From the NCBI GenBank assembly GCA_020050965.1, contig JAGVJV010000146.1, forward strand, positions 1 through 6,288: 6,288 nucleotides of DNA. Direction: 5' to 3'. How positions within the stretch are numbered: the stretch's first letter is position 1; every line of letters begins with the position of its first letter. This DNA is from Parachlamydiales bacterium. GTDB taxonomy: Bacteria > Chlamydiota > Chlamydiia > Chlamydiales > Rhabdochlamydiaceae. Shown here one piece after another: positions 1 to 6,048 of this stretch. Both the position numbers and the translations under genes were made by a program. The notes under the pieces are model-generated. The model was not told the DNA's origin and did not search any database. It saw nothing but the letters and a program-made list of their open reading frames with translations.

Positions 1-1
1 G

Positions 2-154
2 ACAATCCAAAATGATAAATTATGTGACTTCCTAATCAAACCTAACCTAGATAAGTTTTCCTTTACTGATTTTGGAAAGAAGCATGAAATGATCGAGGCT
101 GGCTACAATGAGGCAATTCGAGAACTTCAAAAATGTACTATTCCATTGAAATGA
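2..154 (+). CDS. C-terminal fragment of a probable patatin-like phospholipase (5' end outside window)
   Basis: An open frame runs from the window edge to TGA at 152-154, giving 50 residues. The visible part reads as proline-asparagine-leucine, an aromatic FSFTDF stretch, then EMIEAGYNEAIREL. This resembles the tail of bacterial patatin-like phospholipases, where a proline-containing 'P-x-L' strand precedes a short 'df' segment and a final helix beginning 'elIe-G'. The catalytic GxSxG serine and the Asp-Gly motif would lie upstream and cannot be seen, so lipid hydrolysis is inferred from family resemblance alone. The fragment shares its frame with the next gene and is separated from it by the TGA. 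No hairpin terminator follows, so readthrough into the methylase is possible. That it is a real coding tail is likely; the family assignment is tentative. Confidence 0.5.
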   Translation, partial: TIQNDKLCDFLIKPNLDKFSFTDFGKKHEMIEAGYNEAIRELQKCTIPLK

Positions 155-175
155 ATACTGGGCGATTGTTACAAT
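146..175 (+). promoter_or_regulatory. Candidate sigma70-type promoter for the methylase
   Basis: TTGAAA at 146-151 (5 of 6 consensus) and TACAAT at 170-175 (5 of 6) are separated by 18 bases. The -35 overlaps the last codons of the upstream gene. Transcription would begin near 182-185, essentially at the ATG of the methylase, predicting a leaderless or nearly leaderless message. This was found by eye and has no experimental support. Confidence 0.45.
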
Positions 176-184
176 GATTATCTC

Positions 185-877
185 ATGCCAGGTCAATTAT
201 ATTTACTTCCCAATCTCCTAGATAAAGAAGCAGATCATCGCCTTTTCCTCCCCAGCAGTGTCGACCAAGCGGTCCAAAGTCTGAATGGCCTCATTGCTGA
301 AAATGAAAAAGAGGGGCGGGCCTATCTCAAGCGTTTTGGAGTTCCAGTTCAAGGCTTCCCCATAAAGCTCCTAAATGAACATACCCAAGAGATTGAAGAG
401 CTTTTGCTTCCTATGAAAAATGGCGAGCGTTGGGGACTAATTTCCGATGCGGGCCTTCCAGTGCTCGCTGATCCTGGCTACCAGCTTGTTAGACGCGCAA
501 GGCAACTTGGGATAGCTATAGAAGCCTTTATCGGCCCCAGTTCTCTCATCTTGGCTCTGATGCTTTCAGGGCTGCCTGCGCAACGCTTTGCTTTCCACGG
601 CTATTTTCCCTACGAGCCGGGACAAACTCTGAAAAAATGGGAAGAGCGATCCCGAGAGGAGAAGGCGACCCAAATCTTCATGGAGACGCCCTACCGGAAT
701 GAAAAGGCATTAAATGCGCTCATTTCAACTCTCTCCGATTCTACACTCCTTTGCGTAGCCTGGGATCTGACGATGCCCACTCAAGGGGTCGAAACCTATC
801 CAATCAAGGATTGGAAAAAAAGGCTTTTGCCGAGCATCCATAAACGCCCGGCCGTTTTCTTGTTCCTAAGTTCTTAA
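185..877 (+). CDS. RsmI/YraL-like SAM-dependent methyltransferase (tetrapyrrole methylase fold)
   Basis: This is a complete 230-residue protein. It belongs to the tetrapyrrole (corrin/porphyrin) methylase superfamily, in the branch that includes RsmI, which 2'-O-methylates C1402 of 16S rRNA. Visible signatures are ISDAGLPVLADPG (residues 86-98, matching the RsmI 'SDAGTPxISDPG' SAM-site loop), GPSS at 117-120 followed by a small-residue helix ending SGLP (128-131), FHGYFP (137-142), and FMETPYRN (165-172, like RsmI 'FExPHR'). The N-terminus has LYLLPN in place of the RsmI 'TPIGNLGD' strand, and the protein is shorter than RsmI (about 280-290 residues), as in the chlamydial YraL-type homologues. 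The substrate is therefore uncertain; ribosomal RNA is the best guess. The start is fixed at 185 because the only other in-frame upstream landmark is the previous gene's stop and no upstream in-frame ATG exists. No Shine-Dalgarno sequence precedes it. Confidence 0.85.
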   Translation: MPGQLYLLPNLLDKEADHRLFLPSSVDQAVQSLNGLIAENEKEGRAYLKRFGVPVQGFPIKLLNEHTQEIEELLLPMKNGERWGLISDAGLPVLADPGYQLVRRARQLGIAIEAFIGPSSLILALMLSGLPAQRFAFHGYFPYEPGQTLKKWEERSREEKATQIFMETPYRNEKALNALISTLSDSTLLCVAWDLTMPTQGVETYPIKDWKKRLLPSIHKRPAVFLFLSS

Positions 878-894
878 CTATATGCTAGTTGCTC

Positions 895-919
895 ATCTTG
901 TCTTGGGTGAAGACAAGAT
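895..919 (+). terminator. Hairpin after the methylase, possible terminator
   Basis: A perfect 10-bp inverted repeat (ATCTTGTCTT at 895-904 with AAGACAAGAT at 910-919) encloses the 5-base loop GGGTG, 18 bases after the methylase stop codon. The stem is low in G+C (3 of 10 pairs) and is followed by TTCAC rather than a real T-run, so intrinsic termination would be weak. Its position between the methylase and a fresh promoter for the next gene supports a transcription boundary. Confidence 0.5.
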
Positions 920-935
920 TTCACAAAAACTTACC

Positions 936-964
936 TTGAATTAAGGCAAAATCCGTGCTATTCT
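936..964 (+). promoter_or_regulatory. Candidate promoter for the AAA+/DUF4143 ATPase gene
   Basis: TTGAAT (936-941) and TATTCT (959-964) each match consensus at 4 of 6 positions and are spaced exactly 17 bases apart. Transcription would start near 971, leaving a leader of about 16 bases. That leader contains GAGG at 975-978, eight bases before the ATG at 987. The arrangement suggests the ATPase gene is expressed as its own unit rather than from the methylase promoter. Confidence 0.45.
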
Positions 965-986
965 TTCATTAGATGAGGAAAAGATT

Positions 987-2255
987 ATGGATGCTCAAGA
1001 AATACTTCATATCATTCTTAGCGAATTCTACTCTAAATTGGAGAGTTTAGCAGATCTCGTTCCAAGAGAAGCAGAATTTGCAAAAGCGGCAAATAAGATC
1101 AAAGTCGCTATGGGAATGCGCAGAGCTGGAAAAACTTTTTTTGTATATGAACATATCCTTCATCTACTAGAACAAGGAATTCATAGAGAGCAGATCCTCT
1201 ATATCAATTTTGAGGATGATCGCCTTGAGTTTTTAGATAAACAGCAGTTTGGGAAATTGGTAGATGCTTTTTATTCACTCTATCCTAAAAACCATGATAA
1301 AAAATGTTATTTGTTCTTTGATGAAGTGCAGAATATTGATGATTGGGCTCAAGTCATTCGACGTGTTCATGATACTAAAAATGCTGAGATTTTTTTGACC
1401 GGCTCCTCTGCCAAATTGCTCAGTAAAGAGATTGCTACAAATTTGCGAGGAAGGTCTTTATCAACAGAAATTTGGCCCTATAGTTTTGAAGAATTTTTGG
1501 TTGCTCAGAAAATTGCAATCGATAGAAGTCTTTACGGAAATAAAACCAGAGACAATTTGGTTAAGGCTTTTAATGATTACCTAACAAAAGGGGGGTTTCC
1601 AGAAACTACGGATTATGCAGTAGATCTTCGCCAGCAAACTTTGCAAGAATATGTAGATATAGTCATTTATAGGGATATTATAGAACGTCATGAAATCAAA
1701 AACCCTGCGCTGATCAAACATATGATCATCTCTATGTTGCATAATGTAGGAAGGCCTTTCTCTATTAACAAATTTTACAATGAATCAAAAAGTCGAGGAT
1801 ATGAGACCGGTAGAGAGGTTTTGTATGATTATGCAGATTATATCGAAGATGCTTATCTTGCTTTTGCTATTCCTATTTATGATTCTTCAGTTCGCAAAGT
1901 TCAGACTAATCCCAAAAAATTGTATGCAATTGACACAGGCATAGTGAGAGCGCTGACTTTGGATTATGATCGGGATTTAGGCCGGCTGTTCGAAAACATT
2001 GTCTTTTTGGATCTGAGGAGAAAGCGATGTCAAGTGAGCTATTATCTTACAGAAGACCGAAAGGAGATCGATTTTATTGTGCAGACTCCCCGCGGGCATA
2101 AAAAATTCTTTCAGGTTGTTTGGGATATGACCGATGAAAAGACATTCGAGCGAGAATCACAGGCTTTAGAGGCGGGGATGAAAGAACTTAACATCCCCGG
2201 CGAAATATTAACACTCGACAGCTACTTGCAAAAGGGGATTATTCTCCCTTCTTGA
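987..2255 (+). CDS. AAA+ ATPase with C-terminal DUF4143 (PD-(D/E)XK-like) domain
   Basis: This is a complete 422-residue protein of the 'AAA_14 + DUF4143' type, whose biological function is generally unknown. The ATPase part has Walker A GMRRAGKT (43-50), the LYINFEDDRL strand (71-80), Walker B YLFFDEVQ (108-115), sensor-1-like LTGSSA (137-142), and LRGR (153-156) followed by the WPYSFEEF segment typical of this family. A linker/winged-helix region spans roughly 195-315 and includes YRDIIERH (228-235) and YAIDTG (313-318). The C-terminus carries a nuclease-like pattern: E336, then E360-I-D362, then Q376 in the strand FFQVVWD. The family is known for this PD-(D/E)XK-related fold, but cleavage activity is not established. 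GAGG lies eight bases before the ATG. Four 60-base lines of this gene that I counted are 35-40% G+C, against about 52% in clpC and 50-60% in the methylase, which suggests horizontal acquisition. Its TGA overlaps the left end of a long palindrome. Confidence 0.9.
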   Translation: MDAQEILHIILSEFYSKLESLADLVPREAEFAKAANKIKVAMGMRRAGKTFFVYEHILHLLEQGIHREQILYINFEDDRLEFLDKQQFGKLVDAFYSLYPKNHDKKCYLFFDEVQNIDDWAQVIRRVHDTKNAEIFLTGSSAKLLSKEIATNLRGRSLSTEIWPYSFEEFLVAQKIAIDRSLYGNKTRDNLVKAFNDYLTKGGFPETTDYAVDLRQQTLQEYVDIVIYRDIIERHEIKNPALIKHMIISMLHNVGRPFSINKFYNESKSRGYETGREVLYDYADYIEDAYLAFAIPIYDSSVRKVQTNPKKLYAIDTGIVRALTLDYDRDLGRLFENIVFLDLRRKRCQVSYYLTEDRKEIDFIVQTPRGHKKFFQVVWDMTDEKTFERESQALEAGMKELNIPGEILTLDSYLQKGIILPS

Positions 2256-2423
2256 GCTAGCTGTCGGATTAAGGCTTCGTCGATTTTCGGGATTATTTTG
2301 GCCGATTTTCGATTCAAATTGCAGGGGTCATATACGCTAGTTGATATTACCCCTGCAATTTGAATCGAAAATCGGCTCAAAAGAACCCTAAAATCGACTG
2401 AAGCTTAATTCGACAGCTAGCTC
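2254..2423. repeat. 170-bp near-perfect palindrome between convergent genes
   Basis: Two 75-base arms (2254-2328 and 2349-2423) are reverse complements at 64 of 75 positions without gaps. A 20-base centre (2329-2348) can pair a further four bases (ATAT with ATAT). The inner 28 bases (2301-2328 with 2349-2376) pair perfectly. The outermost 13 bases, GAGCTAGCTGTCG (2254-2266), are also perfect, and mismatches cluster between these two blocks. The left end overlaps the TGA of the ATPase gene. The right end contains the TAG of clpC (2417-2419) and its last serine codon. No T-run follows the stem on either strand, so it is not a standard intrinsic terminator, although a hairpin this long in RNA could stop or stabilise both transcripts or be cut by RNase III. 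Perfect ends on a palindrome resemble terminal inverted repeats of a MITE-like or other small repeat element. No clear target duplication is visible beyond a TT on each side. Confidence 0.9.
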
Positions 2424-4939
2424 TTAGCCACTGCAAAATTGTCCTTAGCATCCTTTGGAGTATCCTGCTCGATGAAAATAAACTTGTTATTTTCAATAGA
2501 GACGAGCCAGTTGCCCCCTTTGTCGGGATTGGTCAGGATTTTCTCGGCAATCGGATCCTCGAGTTCTTGCTCGATCACTCGGCGCAAAGGTCTGGCGCCC
2601 ATCGCTGGGTCGAATCCCTTTGAACAGAGGTAATCTTTGGCTTTGTTGTCGAGGGTGATGTGGATGTTTTTACGTACAAGCCGTTTCTGAACTTTCTCGA
2701 TCTCCAAATCGATGACTTTGAGCAGATGGACCTTGTCGAGCGGTCTGAAGATGACGATTCCATCAAGGCGGTTGAGGAATTCGGGCTTAAACCCTTTTTT
2801 CACCGCAGAATCAATCTTCTCCTGCATGGACTTGTAGTCGATCATGCCCTCTTGTACACCAAAGCCCACTTCGCTCGATTTGCGGATCAGGTCAGCTCCA
2901 AGGTTGGAGGTCATGATAATGATCGCATTTCTAAAGTCAATCTTGCGGCCAAAGGCATCGGTGAGTCGCCCTTCTTCAAGGATTTGAAGGAGCAGGTTCA
3001 TCACATCGGGGTGTGCTTTTTCCACTTCGTCAAAAAGGACGACGCAATAGGGACGTTGGCGCACCTGTTCGGTGAGCTGACCGCCTTCTTCATGGCCGAC
3101 GTAGCCTGGAGGAGATCCTGTCATGCGGCTGACAGCAAATTTCTCCATGTATTCGGACATGTCGATCTGGATCAGCGCATCTTCTCCACCAAACATCTGG
3201 ATGGCAAGTTGCTTGGCTAGAAGTGTTTTCCCGACACCGGTGGGGCCTAAGAAAAGGAACGCACCAATGGGACGGCGGGGGTCTTTAATGTCGGCTCTAC
3301 TGCGGCGAATCGCGCGGCAGACGACGTGGAGGGCCTCATCTTGGCCGATGACGGCTCCTTTGAGATCTTCTTCCATTTTCAGCACGCGCTGGGTCTCGTT
3401 TTGAGTCAGGCGAGTAGTAGGAATACCTGTCTGCTTGCCGACGATATAGGCCACTTCGTCCTCATCGACAATCACTTTTTGCTGTTCTTTAGTGTTTTCC
3501 CACTCTTCGATGATCCGCTGCAATTCTAGGCGTAATTTCTTCTCGTTGTCGCGCAGCTTAGCAGCCTTTTCATACTCTTGTTTATTAATCGCATCTTCTT
3601 TGGCGATGCGGGTATCTTCGATCTCTTTTTCATACTTGGCGATCTCTTCGGGCTGAAGCATCGAGCCGACTCTAGCTTTTGCTCCGGCTTCATCGATCAG
3701 GTCAATCGCCTTATCGGGGAGGTACCGTCCTACCAGGTAGCGGTCGGACATGTATACAGCGCCTTTGATCGCATCGTCAGTATAGATACACTTGTGGTGC
3801 TCTTCATATTTGGGTTTAAGCCCCTTTAAGATCGAAATGGTATCTTCGAGCGATGGGGGAGCGACTAGGATCTTTTGGAAACGACGCTCTAGGGCTGCAT
3901 CTTTTTCAATGTGTTTGCGGTATTCATCGAGGGTTGTCGCGCCGATGACCTGAATTTCTCCGCGAGAGAGGGCAGGCTTTAAGATGTTGGAGGCGTCGAT
4001 TGCCCCTTCAGCAGCGCCTGCGCCAACGATGGTATGGAGTTCGTCGATGAATAGCAGGATATTGCCATGTTTCTTCACTTCATCCATCACTGCCTTGATC
4101 CGCTCTTCGAATTGACCGCGGTATTTGGTTCCTGCGATCATCAAAGTTAGGTCGAGCGAGATCAGCTTTTTCTTAGAGAGGTTATCCGGTACTTCCCCTT
4201 GGATGATTGCTTGGGCAAGGCCTTCGACAATCGCTGTTTTGCCTACTCCGGCTTCCCCGATCAATACAGGGTTGTTTTTTCTTCTGCGGCATAGGATCAG
4301 AATCAGCCGTTCGACTTCCTCTTTTCTTCCAATGACGGGATCGAGTTTACCTTCACGGCAAAGTTCGGTTAAATCGTGTCCATAGGCACGTAGCGCAGGC
4401 AATTTATCGGGAATTGCACCAGGTGCAGCTTTTTCTCCAGGCTTGGCTCCAGTAGGAGTGATTGAGGAGGAGGTCCCCATAGGAGGAAGTTGCAGATTGA
4501 AGGTCTCAAGTTCTTTCAGCACCTCTTTGCGAATGTCCTTTAGATTGACATTGAGGTTTTCTAGCACTTGGGCAGCAACGCCATCTGTCTGGCGGAGAAG
4601 GGCTAGGAGCAGATGCTCAGTGCCCACATAATTGTGGTTGAGGGCGGCGGCCTCTTCATTGGCAAATTCGAAGACTTTTTTCACCTTGCCAGTGAGTGCG
4701 GGATCGCCATAGACCTGGATTTCAGGGCCAAATCCGACGAGACGCTCCACCTCAGCTCGGACTGTCTCATAGTCGAGGTTGAGATTGCGCAGTACATTGA
4801 CCGCAATTCCCTGGCCGAGCTTTAACAGCCCCAAAAGGACGTGCTCTGTCCCAAGATAATTGTGGTTGAGGCGCTGCGCCTCTTTCTTGGCCAGCTTGAT
4901 GACCTGCTTTGCTCTATTGGTAAATTTATCGAACATCAT
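2417..4939 (-). CDS. clpC: ATP-dependent Clp protease ATPase subunit ClpC
   Basis: This is a complete 840-residue class I Hsp100 unfoldase. It threads substrates into the ClpP protease in the cytoplasm. Two Clp-N repeats are visible (about 4-66 and 80-145), each with the NHNYxGTEHxLL signature. NBD1 has Walker A GEAGVGKT (228-235), Walker B LLFIDELH (295-302) and the arginine pair R352-R353. The middle domain (about 425-490) is a short coiled coil with a UVR-like KQEYEKAAKLRD motif (453-464), which marks ClpC rather than ClpA or ClpB. NBD2 has Walker A GPTGVGKT (565-572), Walker B VVLFDEVE (633-640) and sensor region MTSNLG (676-681). The ClpP-docking tripeptide VGF is at 691-693, so partnership with ClpP is expected. 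Two consecutive ATGs open the gene. AGGG at 4949-4952 sits nine bases from the first, but many homologues begin MF, so the second (4936) is possible. Its last serine codon and stop lie inside the 170-bp palindrome. It is divergent from the DUF1653 operon. Confidence 0.98.
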   Translation of the reverse strand: MMFDKFTNRAKQVIKLAKKEAQRLNHNYLGTEHVLLGLLKLGQGIAVNVLRNLNLDYETVRAEVERLVGFGPEIQVYGDPALTGKVKKVFEFANEEAAALNHNYVGTEHLLLALLRQTDGVAAQVLENLNVNLKDIRKEVLKELETFNLQLPPMGTSSSITPTGAKPGEKAAPGAIPDKLPALRAYGHDLTELCREGKLDPVIGRKEEVERLILILCRRRKNNPVLIGEAGVGKTAIVEGLAQAIIQGEVPDNLSKKKLISLDLTLMIAGTKYRGQFEERIKAVMDEVKKHGNILLFIDELHTIVGAGAAEGAIDASNILKPALSRGEIQVIGATTLDEYRKHIEKDAALERRFQKILVAPPSLEDTISILKGLKPKYEEHHKCIYTDDAIKGAVYMSDRYLVGRYLPDKAIDLIDEAGAKARVGSMLQPEEIAKYEKEIEDTRIAKEDAINKQEYEKAAKLRDNEKKLRLELQRIIEEWENTKEQQKVIVDEDEVAYIVGKQTGIPTTRLTQNETQRVLKMEEDLKGAVIGQDEALHVVCRAIRRSRADIKDPRRPIGAFLFLGPTGVGKTLLAKQLAIQMFGGEDALIQIDMSEYMEKFAVSRMTGSPPGYVGHEEGGQLTEQVRQRPYCVVLFDEVEKAHPDVMNLLLQILEEGRLTDAFGRKIDFRNAIIIMTSNLGADLIRKSSEVGFGVQEGMIDYKSMQEKIDSAVKKGFKPEFLNRLDGIVIFRPLDKVHLLKVIDLEIEKVQKRLVRKNIHITLDNKAKDYLCSKGFDPAMGARPLRRVIEQELEDPIAEKILTNPDKGGNWLVSIENNKFIFIEQDTPKDAKDNFAVAKS

Positions 4940-4962
4940 ATTAAAGTACCCTACCTTGGCCT

Positions 4963-4991
4963 ATTATCTTCCAAAATCCTTTTTTCGCAAA
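4963..4991 (-). promoter_or_regulatory. Candidate clpC promoter
   Basis: On the minus strand a good -10, GATAAT (4968-4963, 5 of 6 consensus), lies 17 bases downstream of a poor -35, TTTGCG (4991-4986, 3 of 6). Transcription would start near 4956, just at the AAGGTAGGG (4957-4949) that probably serves as ribosome binding site, giving a leader of about 17 bases. A second GATAAT further upstream (5007-5002) follows TTGAAA with 20-base spacing and is an alternative. I saw no CIRCE-type inverted repeat here. Confidence 0.35.
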
Positions 4992-5037
4992 TCAGAGAAA
5001 GATTATCAAGAAAAGATTTTATATTTATTTCAAGTCA

Positions 5038-5066
5038 TTGACCGTGAAAAGACAATCGCTTATCCT
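5038..5066 (+). promoter_or_regulatory. Promoter for the DUF1653-lplA-proS operon
   Basis: TTGACC (5038-5043, 5 of 6 consensus) and TATCCT (5061-5066, 4 of 6) are spaced exactly 17 bases apart, in the intergenic region divergent from clpC. Transcription would begin near 5073, giving a leader of about 35 bases with AGAAGAG just before the ATG at 5108. This argues against using the TTG at 5066 or the ATG at 5075 as the start of the next gene. Confidence 0.5.
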
Positions 5067-5107
5067 TGTTCCTTATGAGAGCAATCAACAAAGAAGAAGA
5101 GACTTTA

Positions 5108-5338
5108 ATGGCAAAAGTCCCAATAGGCGCCACTTTTCGCCATTTTAAAGGAAAACTATACAAAATTCTCCAAATCGGCCGCCATTCCGAAGACCTTACC
5201 CTATATGTCGTTTACCAAGCCCTCTATAATACCGAAGTTTTTGGTGACAATTCGATTTGGATCCGCCCTCTAACCATGTTTTTAGAAACCGTAACGATCA
5301 ATGGGAAGCAGATTCCCCGCTTTGAATGGATAGAATAG
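5108..5338 (+). CDS. DUF1653 family small protein
   Basis: This is a complete 76-residue protein made up almost entirely of one DUF1653 domain. Visible family features are RHFKG (11-15), RHSE (25-28), VVYQALY (34-40), WIRPLTMFLE (51-60) and PRFEWI (70-75). The family is widespread in bacteria and forms a small beta-rich fold; no biochemical role is known to me. There is no signal peptide or membrane segment, so it is probably cytoplasmic. The ATG at 5108 is chosen over the longer frame starting with TTG at 5066. Homology begins right after it, a purine-rich AGAAGAG ends six bases upstream, and the predicted -10 element covers 5061-5066. Its last 13 bases overlap the start of the lipoate-ligase-like gene, so it is the first gene of a tightly packed operon. 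Confidence 0.88.
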   Translation: MAKVPIGATFRHFKGKLYKILQIGRHSEDLTLYVVYQALYNTEVFGDNSIWIRPLTMFLETVTINGKQIPRFEWIE

Positions 5339-6048
5339 TCTGGAATATTCTTGATACTGGGACCCGCACTGCAGAGGAAAATATGAGCCTCGATGCCGAG
5401 CTTTTAGAGACGCTCGATCCGAACGCCCTGCCTATTCTCCATTTCTACGATTGGTCCGGCGATAGCGCCACTTATGGCTACTTTGTTAAGCCCGCCGATT
5501 ATTTGAATATGGAAGGGGTAGCAAAGGTGGGATTAAACCTAGCCAAGAGGCCAACAGGCGGCGGGATAGTCTTCCACATTTGGGATTTAGCCTTTTCGGT
5601 TCTCATACCGGCTGGACATCCCCAATTTTCCCAAAATACCCTAGATAACTACGCATTTATTAACAATGGAGTCTTGGCAGCAGTCTCGGCTTTTTTAGGG
5701 AGCCGTCCTATCCTGATCCATGACGATGCTCCAGCCCCTGACCTCTCTTGCACCAGGTTCTGCATGGCTCAGCCGACCAAATATGATGTTGTCTTGCAGG
5801 GAAAAAAAATCGCAGGGGCAGCCCAGCGCAAAACCAAAAAAGGATTTTTGCATCAAGGGACAATTGCATTAAAGATGCCATCGGAGCAATACTTGAGTAA
5901 TATTTTGCTAAACCACGCGCCGTCAAAAGTTTTGGAGTCGATGATGGCAAGTACCTTTGCCCTCCTTAGAGATGGAGACGATTTAGAAGAGGGTAGGCAA
6001 GCCTTACGAGAAGAACTGATCAACCAATTTGCACAAGAATATGACTAA
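5326..6048 (+). CDS. lplA: Lipoate-protein ligase A-like protein (BPL/LplA/LipB fold)
   Basis: This is a complete 240-residue member of the biotin/lipoate ligase fold. It is expected to attach lipoate or octanoate to the lysine of E2 or H-protein lipoyl domains. Key segments are WNILDTG with AEENMSLDAELL (6-12, 16-27), the family opening; RPTGGGIVFH (75-84), the ligand-binding glycine motif; and TKYDVVLQGKKIAGAAQR (151-168), in which K161 aligns with the catalytic lysine of E. coli LplA, followed by FLHQGTI (174-180). The small C-terminal accessory domain of full LplA (about 338 residues) is missing or provided elsewhere. Salvage ligase, octanoyl transferase or amidotransferase activities therefore cannot be told apart from sequence alone. 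The start overlaps the DUF1653 stop by 13 bases without a Shine-Dalgarno of its own, indicating translational coupling. In an intracellular organism, scavenging host lipoate is a plausible role (inference). The 3' end overlaps proS by 8 bases. Confidence 0.88.
   Translation: MDRIVWNILDTGTRTAEENMSLDAELLETLDPNALPILHFYDWSGDSATYGYFVKPADYLNMEGVAKVGLNLAKRPTGGGIVFHIWDLAFSVLIPAGHPQFSQNTLDNYAFINNGVLAAVSAFLGSRPILIHDDAPAPDLSCTRFCMAQPTKYDVVLQGKKIAGAAQRKTKKGFLHQGTIALKMPSEQYLSNILLNHAPSKVLESMMASTFALLRDGDDLEEGRQALREELINQFAQEYD

Noticed and set aside
164..176. Small inverted repeat ATTGT-T-ACAAT before the methylase
   Set aside because: It has only five base pairs around a one-base loop. It cannot form a stable hairpin and is better explained as part of the -10 region.
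2254..2423. Palindrome as an ordinary bidirectional intrinsic terminator
   Set aside because: It is much too long and lacks a T-run after the stem on either strand. It may still affect transcript ends, but that label does not explain the perfect 13-base termini.
2660..3220. 186-codon open frame on the plus strand inside clpC
   Set aside because: It lies antisense to the highly conserved second nucleotide-binding domain of ClpC, shows no family motif, and is explained by codon bias of clpC. The other open frames antisense to clpC are the same.
4940..5107. CIRCE/HrcA operator or other heat-shock operator upstream of clpC
   Set aside because: I looked for the 9-base inverted repeat of CIRCE and for CtsR-type heptad repeats on both strands and saw neither.
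5383..5385. Alternative ATG start for the lipoate-ligase-like gene, with GAGG at 5374-5377
   Set aside because: It has the better Shine-Dalgarno, but starting here would remove the conserved opening WNILDTG...AEEN found in the family, so the upstream ATG at 5326 is preferred.
5708..5950. 80-codon minus-strand open frame inside the lipoate-ligase gene
   Set aside because: It is antisense to the conserved catalytic-lysine region of lplA, has no recognisable domain and no promoter or ribosome site.
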